A stretch of DNA of 64,000 nucleotides from Sphingomonas sp. Leaf242. GTDB taxonomy: Bacteria; Pseudomonadota; Alphaproteobacteria; Sphingomonadales; Sphingomonadaceae. Position 1 is the stretch's first letter; every line of letters begins with the position of its first letter. Where the stretch lies: contig NZ_LMLW01000001.1 of the NCBI RefSeq assembly GCF_001422045.1, positions 380,972 to 444,971 of the forward strand. Direction: 5' to 3'. Under the pieces are notes generated by a model, which was not told where the DNA came from, did not search any database, and saw nothing but the letters and a program-made list of their open reading frames with translations. Made by a program: the position numbers and the translations under genes. Below, in pieces: positions 27,042-35,780 of the stretch.

Positions 27042-27045
27042 GCGC

Positions 27046-28140
27046 TTACTTCTTGAACGGATCGATGGTGACGATCGAACCGTCGGGCCTGAAGGTGAGC
27101 TCGGTCATCTTCGCCGATCGCAGATGGTTGCGGTTCGACAATTGCGTGTCGTGGTAGACCAGTTGCCACGTGTTGCCGACCTTCAGGATCGAATGATGCG
27201 TCGTCCAGCCCTGCACCGGCAGCAGGATCTTGCCCTGGTAGCGGAACGGACCGAGCGGGCTAGTGCCGGTCGCATAGGCAATGAAGTGCGTGTCGCCGGT
27301 CGAATAGGTGAAATAGTATTTGCCGCCGCGCTTGAACATCCACGAGGCTTCGAAGAAGCGCCGGTCGTGATCGCCGCCGAGCAACGGCTTGCCGGCTTCG
27401 TCGAGGATCGCGACATCGCGCGGGGGCGCGGCGAACTGCTTCATATCGGCCGTCAGCTTGGCGACCTTGGGCATCAGCGCAGGCTTGCCGTCCTGCTTCA
27501 GGTCGGTGTCGCCGGCGTTCGGATCGAACCTGCCGGTCGCCCAGCGCTGCAACTGGCCACCCCAGATCCCGCCGAAATACATGTAGCTCGCGCCGTCGGT
27601 ATCGGTGAACACCGCCGGATCGATCGAATAGCTGCCCTTGATCGGCATCGGTTCGGCCTTGAACGGACCGACCGGCGACTTCGACGTCGCCACGCCGATC
27701 CGGAAGACGCCCTTGGCGTCTCGCGCGGGAATGTAGAGATAATAGGTGCCGTTCTTGTACGCGGCATCCGGCGCCCAGCTCTGCTTAGACGCCCAGGGGA
27801 TGTTCTTCACGTCGATCGCGACCGGATGAACGGTCACCGGTCCGCCGACCCGGTCCATGCTGAGGACGCGGTAGTCGTGCATCGCGTACTGGTTGCCGAG
27901 ATCGTCGTCGGGGATGCCGGCATCGACGTCGTGGCTGGGATAGATGTAGATCTTGCCGCCGAAGACGTGCGCGGAAGGGTCGGCGGCGTAGATCTCGCGC
28001 GTCAGCGGTTGCGCGCGATACTGTTTGCCGTCCGGGCTGGTGGTCGATCCTGTCTTGGGCGGCGTCGATTGCGCGCCGGAGATCGTCGCGGTGAGCGCGA
28101 TGGCGGCCAGGGCCACGCCGGGGAACAGACTGTTGCGCAT
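27046..28140 (-). CDS. GH43 beta-xylosidase/alpha-L-arabinofuranosidase, exported
   Basis: A 364-residue five-bladed propeller glycosidase with a signal peptide (residues 1-23, ending ISGAQ). GH43 motifs are visible: the base Asp in 'IYAADPSAHVFGGKIYIYPSHD', the pKa-modulating Asp in 'GSYSIDPAVFTD', and the acid Glu in 'FFEASWMFKRGGKYYFTYS'. The enzyme should trim xylose or arabinose from oligosaccharides outside the cytoplasm. AGAGAGGA lies about 9 nt before ATG 28140; upstream codons to 28371 run through the operator region. It is first in the operon with xylB and xylA, tying periplasmic trimming to cytosolic xylose use. Which pentose it releases cannot be decided from sequence. Confidence 0.92.
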   Translation of the reverse strand: MRNSLFPGVALAAIALTATISGAQSTPPKTGSTTSPDGKQYRAQPLTREIYAADPSAHVFGGKIYIYPSHDVDAGIPDDDLGNQYAMHDYRVLSMDRVGGPVTVHPVAIDVKNIPWASKQSWAPDAAYKNGTYYLYIPARDAKGVFRIGVATSKSPVGPFKAEPMPIKGSYSIDPAVFTDTDGASYMYFGGIWGGQLQRWATGRFDPNAGDTDLKQDGKPALMPKVAKLTADMKQFAAPPRDVAILDEAGKPLLGGDHDRRFFEASWMFKRGGKYYFTYSTGDTHFIAYATGTSPLGPFRYQGKILLPVQGWTTHHSILKVGNTWQLVYHDTQLSNRNHLRSAKMTELTFRPDGSIVTIDPFKK

Positions 28141-28197
28141 TGCGGATCGGTCCTCTCTCTGTACCGCCTGCTCTCTATGAAGCCTGTCGGTGAATAT

Positions 28198-28231
28198 CGA
28201 TACCGCTACCATATGACCGGTATCGCCATTG
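28198..28231. promoter_or_regulatory. Two tandem candidate LacI operators between GH43 and LacI genes
   Basis: On the minus strand, 28198-28211 reads TGGTAGCGGTATCG, matching the 14-bp site at 11862 in 11 of 14 positions. On the plus strand, 28218-28231 matches in 10 of 14 positions. The two sites are 20 bp apart, about two helical turns, in the divergent region of the xyl operon and the regulator gene. Confidence 0.55.
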
Positions 28232-28369
28232 GGCAAGCGTTCACGCCCTACGGCGTAGAATTCATTCCCGAGTTTCGGCGATCTCCCTCGGTGCTCGTAT
28301 TTACGGTACGGTTGGGCGAATCTTGCCGCGCCGGTTGCGGTCCCCGATCGTTGCGCTAACACCCCTGTC

Positions 28370-29455
28370 ATGACAGTTCATTCGCCAGCGCCAACTCGCT
28401 CCTCGCGCCGCGGAGGCTCGACTCCCACCATCAGCGACGTGGCGGCGCGCGCCGGGGTTTCCCCGATGACCGTCTCGCGCGTGATCAACGGCGAGACGAA
28501 CGTACGGCCTAAGACGCGCGAGACCGTGAATGCGGCGATCGCAGCGCTGAACTACGCCCCCAATCCCGCGGCACGCAGCCTGGCCGGGGCAGGGCAGACG
28601 CGGATCGGTCTGTTGTACAGCAATCCGAGCGCAGGCTTCTTGAGCGAATTCCTGCTCGGCAGTCTCGAACAGGCGAGTCGCCGTGACGTTCAGATCGTCG
28701 TCGAGAAGTGCGAACTGGGCGATCACGAGCTCGAGGTGACCCGACACCTGATCGAGGGCGGGATCGACGGCATCATCCTGCCGCCGCCGTTGTGCGAAGC
28801 CGCCGGCGTTCTCGACCTCCTTGGCAAGGCCGGCATCCCGGCGATCGCGGTGGCGACGGCGATGCCATCGGCGGACCAGCTGGCGATCGGTATCGACGAT
28901 CGCGAGGCCGCGTCGATGATGACCCAGCACATCATGGACCTCGGCCATCGGCGGATCGGCTTCATCACCGGCGATCCCAACCTGTCGGCGAGCGCCCAGC
29001 GCTACGCGGGCTATACCGCCGCACTCGAACAGGCGGGATTGCCGTTCGATCCGAGCCTGGTCGCCGACGGCCTGTTCACCTACCGATCGGGGCTCGACGC
29101 CGCAGAGCAGCTTCTCGCGCTTGAAAATCCACCGACCGCGATCTTCGCGTCGAACGACGACATGGCGGCAGCGACGGTCGCGATCGCGCATCGCCGCGGC
29201 ATCGACGTGCCGGGCGACTTGACGGTCTGCGGATTCGACGACACGACGCTGTCGACCGCGATCTGGCCCGAACTCACGACCATTCATCAGCCGATCGCGG
29301 ATATGGCGCGTGCGGCGGTCGACCTGCTGGTCACCGCGATCCGGCAGTCGGGCAGCGGCGCGAAGATCGAACGCCACCAGACGCTCGATTTCACCCTGAT
29401 CCGGCGGCAGTCCGACGCCGCGCCGCGCCGGAGGCCGCGCGAGAGCCGCACTTGA
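28370..29455 (+). CDS. LacI-family transcriptional regulator, probable xylose/xylan repressor
   Basis: A 361-residue LacI-type regulator. A ~19-residue basic leader precedes the helix-turn-helix TISDVAARAGVSPMTVSRV (about 20-38) and hinge 'NPAARSLAG'. The periplasmic-binding-like effector domain follows, with 'DLGHRRIGFITGDPN', 'IFASNDDMAAATVAIAHRRG' and 'PGDLTVCGFDD'. The gene diverges from GH43-xylB-xylA and precedes a sugar symporter. LacI-like palindromes flank it, so it is the best candidate for the local repressor. In Caulobacter a LacI-family XylR controls xylose genes; equivalence here is inferred. No clear ribosome site precedes ATG 28370, so translation may be leaderless or nearly so. 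Confidence 0.92.
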   Translation: MTVHSPAPTRSSRRGGSTPTISDVAARAGVSPMTVSRVINGETNVRPKTRETVNAAIAALNYAPNPAARSLAGAGQTRIGLLYSNPSAGFLSEFLLGSLEQASRRDVQIVVEKCELGDHELEVTRHLIEGGIDGIILPPPLCEAAGVLDLLGKAGIPAIAVATAMPSADQLAIGIDDREAASMMTQHIMDLGHRRIGFITGDPNLSASAQRYAGYTAALEQAGLPFDPSLVADGLFTYRSGLDAAEQLLALENPPTAIFASNDDMAAATVAIAHRRGIDVPGDLTVCGFDDTTLSTAIWPELTTIHQPIADMARAAVDLLVTAIRQSGSGAKIERHQTLDFTLIRRQSDAAPRRRPRESRT

Positions 29456-29470
29456 CGCGCGCACCAGACT

Positions 29471-29484
29471 TGATAGCGATACCA
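29471..29484. promoter_or_regulatory. Candidate LacI operator downstream of lacI-type gene, before symporter
   Basis: TGATAGCGATACCA is the exact reverse complement of the 11862-11875 site. It lies 15 bp after the regulator stop codon and 259 bp before the symporter start. A half-site (TGGTATCG on the minus strand) follows at 29506-29513. A small hairpin at 29567-29583 is also in this gap. Confidence 0.62.
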
Positions 29485-29743
29485 TAGAGACGCGGATCGG
29501 CCGATCGATACCAGCGCCATTGTTGAGGATTGGGTGTGATCGAACCGACGCTAGATCCTCGCAAGGACCGGCACCAAGCCGGTGGGCGCGGCTGTCGATC
29601 CGCCGCGCGACTGCCGGCGCGATCGCCCGCATGATCGGCGTTTCCGAAACATCTGGACGACTGGCCACATGGTGAGGCCGCGTCCACACACCATCACGCA
29701 ACATGCACAAATCAGCCGATAATAGCGGCGTTTAGGAGGGGTT

Positions 29744-31168
29744 ATGTCGGAGAGTATCAGAGGATCGGGCGGATCGGCGGTGAACTACGGTTTCATCACC
29801 GCGATCGTCGCCGTCGCCACCATCGGCGGGTTCATGTTCGGCTATGATTCGGGCGTGATCAACGGCACGCAGAAGGGGCTCGAGGCCGCATTCGCACTCG
29901 GACGGCTCGGGATCGGCGTCAATGTCGGCGCGATTCTGGTCGGTTCGGCGATCGGTGCATTCGGCGCCGGACGGTTGTCGGATGCGATCGGTCGCCGCAG
30001 CGTCATGATGCTGTCGGCAGTGCTTTTCCTGGTATCGGCGCTGGTCGCGGGCGCGGCAGGCTCATCGGCGATCTTCATTCTGGCGCGTATCATCGGCGGT
30101 CTCGGCGTCGGCGCCGCCAGCGTCACCTCGCCGGTCTACATCTCCGAAGTCACGCCGGCGGCGATCCGCGGGCGCCTGTCGAGCGTCCAGCAGGTCATGA
30201 TCATCTCGGGTCTCACCGGCGCGTTCGTCGCGAATTTCGCGGTCGCGCGCTATGCCGGTGGCTCGACCGCCGAGTTCTGGCTTCACCAGTCGGCGTGGCG
30301 CTGGATGTTCTGGTTCCAGGCGATTCCGGCTCTGGTCTATCTGATCGCACTGACGGTCATCCCGGAAAGCCCGCGCTTCCTGGTCGCCAAGGGGCGTGAC
30401 GAGCAGGCGCGGACCGTCCTGACCCGGCTGTTCGGCCGTGAGGAGGCCGATCGCAAGGTGATCGAGATCCGCAATTCGCTCGCCAAGGATCACCACAAGC
30501 CCAAGCTGTCCGATCTGCTCGACAAGACCACCGGCAAGGTCCGTCCGATCCTGTGGGCGGGCATCGGTCTCGCCATCTTCCAGCAGTTCGTCGGCATCAA
30601 TGTCGTGTTCTATTACGGCGCGGTGCTGTGGGAGGCGGTCGGCTTCACCGAGGACAACGCGCTCCAGATCAACATCCTGTCGGGCGTCCTCTCGATCGCG
30701 GCGTGCCTGTTCACGATCGCGACGGTCGACAAGATCGGTCGCAAGCCGCTGCTGCTGGTCGGATCGGCCGGCATGGCGGTCACGCTGGCGATCGTCGCCT
30801 ATGCGTTCTCGACCGCGGTCACCGACGCGGCGGGCGCGGTCAGCCTGCCGGGCCACAACGGCCTGATCGCGCTGATCTCGGCCAACCTCTACGTCATCTT
30901 CTTCAACGCAAGCTGGGGGCCGGTGATGTGGGTGATGCTCGGCGAGATGTTCCCGCAGCAGATCCGCGGTTCGGGGCTGGCGGTCGCCGGCTTCGCGCAG
31001 TGGATCGCCAACGCGGCGATCTCGGTGAGCTTCCCGGCGCTGGCGGTCTCGCCTGGGCTCAGCGTCACCTACTTCGGCTACGCGTTCTTCGCGGCGGCGT
31101 CGTTCTTCTTCGTGAAGGCGATGGTCAACGAGACGCGCGGACGCGAACTCGAAGACATGCAGGGGTGA
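29744..31168 (+). CDS. Sugar porter family MFS transporter (xylose:proton symporter-like)
   Basis: A 474-residue, twelve-helix inner-membrane symporter. Sugar-porter signatures are 'GGFMFGYDSGVINGTQKG' in helix 1, 'GRLSDAIGRRSVM' in the first cytoplasmic loop, PESPRFLVAKG after helix 6, QQFVGINVVFYYG in helix 7 (sugar-binding Gln pair), and 'WGPVMWVMLGEMFPQQIRG' near helix 10. These are shared with XylE, GalP and related proton symporters, so D-xylose is the likely cargo given xylAB and the LacI gene upstream. TAGGAGGGG lies just before ATG 29744. A hairpin terminator follows the stop codon. Confidence 0.92.
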   Translation: MSESIRGSGGSAVNYGFITAIVAVATIGGFMFGYDSGVINGTQKGLEAAFALGRLGIGVNVGAILVGSAIGAFGAGRLSDAIGRRSVMMLSAVLFLVSALVAGAAGSSAIFILARIIGGLGVGAASVTSPVYISEVTPAAIRGRLSSVQQVMIISGLTGAFVANFAVARYAGGSTAEFWLHQSAWRWMFWFQAIPALVYLIALTVIPESPRFLVAKGRDEQARTVLTRLFGREEADRKVIEIRNSLAKDHHKPKLSDLLDKTTGKVRPILWAGIGLAIFQQFVGINVVFYYGAVLWEAVGFTEDNALQINILSGVLSIAACLFTIATVDKIGRKPLLLVGSAGMAVTLAIVAYAFSTAVTDAAGAVSLPGHNGLIALISANLYVIFFNASWGPVMWVMLGEMFPQQIRGSGLAVAGFAQWIANAAISVSFPALAVSPGLSVTYFGYAFFAAASFFFVKAMVNETRGRELEDMQG

Positions 31169-31174
31169 TCCTCG

Positions 31175-31196
31175 CGGGAGGGCCTCGGCCCTCCCG
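31175..31196 (+). terminator. Hairpin terminator after the sugar symporter
   Basis: A GC-rich 9-10 bp stem (31175-31184 with 31187-31196) with a very short loop is followed by TTGTTTC. It lies 6 bp after the stop codon. Confidence 0.75.
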
Positions 31197-31452
31197 TTGT
31201 TTCAGGGGATAATGATGATGGGTCGAGCAGCATCCGCTCGATCGGCGCATATCGCTCTGCTCTAGCGCGACGAACACGGTGCTCTAGTACGCGGCCTTGG
31301 CGTCACGCGGTCGCGTTGCGTGTCACCGGATTACGAGCCGGTATCCGCACGGTCCGGCGGCGGATTTTCCTAATTTTTCAATGCCCGTCACGTTTGACGT
31401 AGGTGAAACCGTTAACGATTGTAATTTATCAGCTATCCCGAAAGGGAAGCCC

Positions 31453-33234
31453 GTGCGTGACTATCTAGAGAAGGCTCGGCTTGACGCTTTGCACCAGCTC
31501 AAGCTGCTCGATACGCCGTCGAGCGAGAGCTTTGATCGTATCACGCGCATGGCCAGCCAGATCTTCGGCCTGCCGGTAGCCGCCATTTCGCTGACCGATC
31601 GCGATCGACAGTGGTTCAAGTCGCGTGTCGGGATCTCTCACGACTCGATCACACGACGAAAAGCGCCATGTTCGCAGGTCGCCGAATCGACGAGTCCGCT
31701 GGTTATCGAGGACCTGCAGGCGGACTGTTTTTATGCCGAAAGCCCGTTGGGTCTTGCCGGCACCCGGTTCTACGCGGGCGCACCTTTGGTCACGCGCGAT
31801 GGCTATGGTCTCGGATCGCTTTGCGTGCTCGGCACCGAGCCTCGGCAAGCGTCCCCCGCCGAAATGGCCGCGTTGACCGATCTGGCTGCGATGGTGATGG
31901 CGCAAATCGAACTGCAGCATGCCTTTGGCCGGATCGATCCGATCAGCGGCATGCCCAATCGCAATCAGTTCTGCGAGGATCTGGTCGATCTGGCGCGCGA
32001 TCACCGCGGCGAGCAACGCCTGGTCGTCGTCGTCGATCTGGCGCGGGACGAGCAGATCAATCGGATCATGCGCGTGATGGGCGGCAAGCGCGTCGACGAG
32101 CTGATCCGGGAGGCGGCACTCTCGATCCGGCAGGCGTTGAGTTCCTCCCGTGTCGCCTATCACGTTGCGCCGGCGCAGTTCGCCTTTCTGGGGCCACCCG
32201 CTGTCGACCAGGACGCGTATATGGCGGTGCTGGCGTCCGCGTTCGCGACGATCCGGGCGTCGTCGTCGGCGCGGTTCGTGACCAACGTCGCGATCGGCGT
32301 TCGCGCGTTCACGCTGGGTGACGCGGCGGCCGACGACGTGTTGCGTGCGGCGGCCAGCGCGGCGCAGGATGCCCGGCAGGTGGATGGTGCGATCGCGCTG
32401 TATTCGCCGGCCAGCGACATCGCGCATCGCCGTCAATATACGCTGTTGCAGGATTTCGGGACCGCGCTCGAAGCCGGCGATCAGCTTCGGCTGATGTTTC
32501 AACCGCGGGTCGAACTCGCGACGCGACGCTGCATCGGCGTCGAGGCGTTGCTGCGATGGCGGCACCCCGTGCTCGGTGAGATATCGCCCGCCGAATTCAT
32601 CCCGATCATCGAACACACGTCGCTGGCCCGACCGACCACGCAGTGGGTGCTGGATGCGGCGATGGATCAGCTCGTCGGCTGGAACGAGGCCGGCATAGGC
32701 GTCGCGATTTCCGTCAATATCTCGGCCGCCAACCTCGAAGAGACGGATCTGATCGAACGCATCCAGCTGGGGATGCTGCGGCGGCAGCTGCGCCCCGATC
32801 AACTCGAGATCGAACTGACCGAGAGCGCGATCATGGATCATCCCGAGCAGGCGCTGGCGATGCTCGCGGAATTGGCGACGGCGGGCATTTGCCTCGCGAT
32901 CGACGACTTCGGTACGGGGCATAGCAGCCTCGCCTATCTGCAGAGGCTGCCGGCGCAGGTCGTCAAGATCGATCAGGCGTTCGTGCGCAACCTCCGTGCG
33001 ACGAGCGGCGCGGACTTCGTGCTCGTCGAGACGATGGTCGGCCTGGCCCAGAAGCTCGGCTACCGCGTCGTCGCCGAGGGCGTCGAAAGCGAGGACGCGG
33101 CCAACGTCCTCGCGCATATCGGTTGCGAAGAGGCGCAGGGCTTCCTGTTCGGGCGACCGATGGACGCGTCGAACTTCGTACGGTGGCTGTCGAGTTCGGA
33201 TACGGGGAACGCGCCGATCACCAGCGCCGCCTGA
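31453..33234 (+). CDS. GAF - degenerate GGDEF - EAL protein, probable c-di-GMP phosphodiesterase
   Basis: A 593-residue cytosolic signalling protein. The first ~155 residues form a GAF-like sensor domain ('LDALHQLKLLDTPSSESFDRITRMASQIFGLPVAAISLTD'). The GGDEF-type domain follows but its signature is replaced by A-P-A-Q-F (about 239-243), so it should not make c-di-GMP. The EAL domain is intact: EALLRWRHP with Glu364, 'SVNISAANL', 'IELTES', Asp484/Asp485 in DDFGTG, and 'AEGVE'. It should hydrolyse c-di-GMP. GTG 31453 is chosen for AAAGGGA about 5 nt upstream; in-frame ATG 31381 would add 24 residues from AT-rich, promoter-like sequence. It stands alone, with no operon partner. Confidence 0.9.
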   Translation: MRDYLEKARLDALHQLKLLDTPSSESFDRITRMASQIFGLPVAAISLTDRDRQWFKSRVGISHDSITRRKAPCSQVAESTSPLVIEDLQADCFYAESPLGLAGTRFYAGAPLVTRDGYGLGSLCVLGTEPRQASPAEMAALTDLAAMVMAQIELQHAFGRIDPISGMPNRNQFCEDLVDLARDHRGEQRLVVVVDLARDEQINRIMRVMGGKRVDELIREAALSIRQALSSSRVAYHVAPAQFAFLGPPAVDQDAYMAVLASAFATIRASSSARFVTNVAIGVRAFTLGDAAADDVLRAAASAAQDARQVDGAIALYSPASDIAHRRQYTLLQDFGTALEAGDQLRLMFQPRVELATRRCIGVEALLRWRHPVLGEISPAEFIPIIEHTSLARPTTQWVLDAAMDQLVGWNEAGIGVAISVNISAANLEETDLIERIQLGMLRRQLRPDQLEIELTESAIMDHPEQALAMLAELATAGICLAIDDFGTGHSSLAYLQRLPAQVVKIDQAFVRNLRATSGADFVLVETMVGLAQKLGYRVVAEGVESEDAANVLAHIGCEEAQGFLFGRPMDASNFVRWLSSSDTGNAPITSAA

Positions 33235-33298
33235 GGCGCGGGCCACTGTCGTCGGTCCGTCGGCGCAGGGCGATAGAATAGGGTTTGTCGGCAGGCGC

Positions 33299-33338
33299 TG
33301 GTCGCTCCGATAGAGAATCGAACCCTTGACCTCTACAG
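33299..33338 (-). other. tRNA 3'-half-like fragment
   Basis: On the minus strand this 40-bp stretch resembles the anticodon-stem 3' side, variable loop, T-arm (GGGTTCGATTC) and an ACCA-like end of a tRNA gene. Over 24 bp (33315-33338) it agrees in 21 positions with the tRNA-Ala gene at 58328-58351, in the same orientation. There is no 5' half. It overlaps the stop codon of the PhyH-type gene. Confidence 0.45.
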
Positions 33339-34028
33339 TCCTTGCCATCGAAGCGGGGCGGGCAGGTCTTCGGCTGCGTAGTCGATCTGGAGCACGCGTC
33401 GGCGACGTGGTGGATCGGCTGCGCGCGAGCCGTGGACGATCGGTGTCGCGTAGAGCCAGACATCGCCGCGATTCGCGCGGCACAGGCGTTCGCCGCGCTC
33501 CTCGACGACATGCGCGATGCTCGTTTCCGGCAGGCGACCAAGTCGGTGAGAGCTGGGTACGATGCGGAGCGGGGCATTCGTGGCGTCGACGGGGTCGAGG
33601 TGGACGCGGATCGTGACCATCCGCTCCAACAATGCGAAGGGCGGTTCGACCTGGATGAGTCCGGCCTTCACCGTCCAGGGGCCGAACCCGTCGATGGCAG
33701 CACGCTGCTCGACGACGACAGTGCGATCCTGATGCCAGCCGAGCGCCCAGTTCCGGGCCGCCGTCTTGTCGAACAGCACGGCTCGGACGGGGCGTGCGTA
33801 AGGCCCCAGCACAGATCCGGCGATGCGGCCGATGGGACCGTCCACGGCGAGCATGCCGCGCAGGGCAGGGGCGGACCCGATCCGCACGCCGGGGACCTCG
33901 CGGGGTAGATCTGCCACGGCCTTTTCGATCGAAAGGCACGCGGCAGGACCCAAGGCTCCCGGAAAGATCTGCGCGCCGTCGTCTTCGAAGCGCAGATCGA
34001 TTTCTAGGGCCTTGGCCTGGGGACTCAC
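33333..34028 (-). CDS. Phytanoyl-CoA dioxygenase (PhyH)-family Fe(II)/2-oxoglutarate oxygenase
   Basis: A 231-residue double-stranded beta-helix oxygenase, cytosolic. The iron-binding His and Asp are in 'LGWHQDRTVVV', the distal His in 'TPIVHGSRAAD', and Arg residues that could bind 2-oxoglutarate follow ('RRRRVLQIDYA'). Typical substrates are small hydroxylatable metabolites; none can be named here. GTG 34028 is chosen because it follows the flotillin stop by 1 bp; in-frame ATGs at 34055 and 34085 would overlap yqiK, so the start is uncertain. It probably shares the yqiJ-yqiK transcript. Its stop codon lies at the edge of a tRNA-like fragment. Confidence 0.85.
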   Translation of the reverse strand: MSPQAKALEIDLRFEDDGAQIFPGALGPAACLSIEKAVADLPREVPGVRIGSAPALRGMLAVDGPIGRIAGSVLGPYARPVRAVLFDKTAARNWALGWHQDRTVVVEQRAAIDGFGPWTVKAGLIQVEPPFALLERMVTIRVHLDPVDATNAPLRIVPSSHRLGRLPETSIAHVVEERGERLCRANRGDVWLYATPIVHGSRAADPPRRRRVLQIDYAAEDLPAPLRWQGL

Positions 34029-34029
34029 G

Positions 34030-35766
34030 TCAGGCCGGCGGGTTGCCCGACCCGCCATTGAGAGCAGTGGGATGTTTGTGGGCATCGGTGGAGGAGCTTC
34101 GCGCAGACGCCGCGTCAGCGCTGCTGCCGGCGAGCATGCCGTTCAGCGAACTGCCGGTCATGCCGAGTTCCGCCATGAGGCCATCGATGAGCGGGCCGCC
34201 GACGCGGTAGCGCATCGCCGCGGCGACCGCGGCATCGGCGAGGTTGCCCTGGCCGGCGCCGGTCGCGCCGTCGCTGCCGCCGTCACCGTGTAGCCCTCGA
34301 GCGTCGAGGATGCTGATCTTGTCGATGTTTTCCATCGGCTTGCTCGCGGCAGCGATGATCGCGGGCAGTGCTTCGAGCATCGCGCGCCGGATCAGCAACG
34401 CTGTCTGCGCGTCGCTCAGCAGGTTGGTCGCCTCGTTGAGCGACGCCTGACCCGCTGCATCGACCTTGAACGCTGCCTCGCGACCTTCGGCACGCGCCTT
34501 TTCGGCGTCGGCTTCGGCAGTCGCTTCGGTCCGCAGGGCACTGGCGCGGGCTTCGGCGGCTTCCTTCTCGGCGGTTGCGGCGACAGTGATGCCGACGGCC
34601 TCTTCCTGCGCGCGCTGGGTTGCGGCGATCACGGCCACGTTCTTGTTGCGGTTGGCGATCTCCGTCGCCTTGGCAGTGGCGACGCTTTCCTCGGCGCGGA
34701 CGGCGAGTGCACGGGCCTCGTTTGCGGCGGCGGTGGCGGTCGATTCCTCCTCGGACTTCTGCGCAGTCTGCACAGCCGTCGTGATGCGAGCGATCTCGAT
34801 GGTGCGGTCGCGTTCGATCGTTGCCGTCTGGATCGCACCGTCGCGGGCGATCGTCGCGGTCTGGATCACCTTGTCGGCTTCTGTCTGTGCGACAGTCTGC
34901 GCCTGGCCGGCGGTGATGCGGGCGATCTCCGCTAGGCGGGTCTGCTCGGCTTCGGCGGTGGCAATGGCCGTTGCCTGTTCGGCGCGGCGGGCGGACAGCG
35001 TCTGCTCCTGCGTCAGGCGCGCCTGCTCGGCGGCCTGCGCGATCTCGAGCGATTGGTTGTTCGCGTCGAGGTTGCGCTGCTCGATCTCGACGCGGTTGGT
35101 GGCGACGATGTCGTTGCGGATCTTCTTGCGCTCCTCGATCGTCCGCGTGAGCACGGTCAGCCCCTCGGCATCGAATGCGTTGTTCTCGTTGAAATGCTCG
35201 AACGCGGTCTGGTCGAAATGCGTGATGCTGACGGACTCGAGCTGGAAGCCGTTCATGTCCAGGTCGGTCATCAGCGCCTCCTGCACCTTCTGGATGAAGT
35301 CGGCGCGGTTGGCGTGGAGGTGCTCCATCGTCATCGTCGCGGCGACCGAGCGCAGCGCCGACACCAGCTTGCCGTCGAGCAGCGACTTTACCGCATCGGG
35401 GCTGTTGACCGAATCGCCGAGCGTCTGTGCAGCGGCGGCGATCGATTCCGCGTCGGGCTTCACCTTGATATGGAACAGCCCGACGACGTCGACGCGCAGC
35501 TTGTCGAGCGTGATTAGCGCGTCCTTGTTGAGGCGAGATACCTCCAGCTTCACGGTGGTCAGGCGGACCTGCATCAGTTCGTGGAGCACCGGGATGACCA
35601 TGATGCCGCCGTTGAGCACGACCTTCTCGCCGCCGAAGCCGGTGCGGATCAGCGCCACGTCCTTGGTCGCGCGGCGGTAGAGCCGGGTCAGGATGATGCC
35701 GATCACCACCAGTGCGAACAGCACGATGCCGGCGTAGATCAGGACGTTCAGAAGCTGTGCGGGCAT
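34030..35766 (-). CDS. yqiK: Flotillin-family membrane scaffold protein, YqiK-like
   Basis: A 578-residue flotillin. One N-terminal membrane helix (about residues 8-28, LIYAGIVLFALVVIGIILTRL) is followed by the SPFH/prohibitin-like domain ('IRTGFGGEKVVLNGGIMVIPVLHELMQVRL', to ~190). A long Ala/Glu-rich helical region (~200-470), full of 'EEAVGITVAATAEKEAAEARA'-type heptads, is predicted coiled coil, and the Gly/Ser/Ala-rich tail is disordered. Family members oligomerise in membrane microdomains. It lies 14 bp downstream of the NfeD/YqiJ-like gene on the same strand, the classic pairing, so both are called as a unit. Confidence 0.93.
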   Translation of the reverse strand: MPAQLLNVLIYAGIVLFALVVIGIILTRLYRRATKDVALIRTGFGGEKVVLNGGIMVIPVLHELMQVRLTTVKLEVSRLNKDALITLDKLRVDVVGLFHIKVKPDAESIAAAAQTLGDSVNSPDAVKSLLDGKLVSALRSVAATMTMEHLHANRADFIQKVQEALMTDLDMNGFQLESVSITHFDQTAFEHFNENNAFDAEGLTVLTRTIEERKKIRNDIVATNRVEIEQRNLDANNQSLEIAQAAEQARLTQEQTLSARRAEQATAIATAEAEQTRLAEIARITAGQAQTVAQTEADKVIQTATIARDGAIQTATIERDRTIEIARITTAVQTAQKSEEESTATAAANEARALAVRAEESVATAKATEIANRNKNVAVIAATQRAQEEAVGITVAATAEKEAAEARASALRTEATAEADAEKARAEGREAAFKVDAAGQASLNEATNLLSDAQTALLIRRAMLEALPAIIAAASKPMENIDKISILDARGLHGDGGSDGATGAGQGNLADAAVAAAMRYRVGGPLIDGLMAELGMTGSSLNGMLAGSSADAASARSSSTDAHKHPTALNGGSGNPPA

Positions 35767-35780
35767 GAAACCCTCCCCGG

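Noticed and set aside
31465..33939. 824-codon minus-strand frame opposite the GAF-EAL gene
   Set aside because: Antisense shadow; no domain pattern, and it overlaps two well-supported genes.
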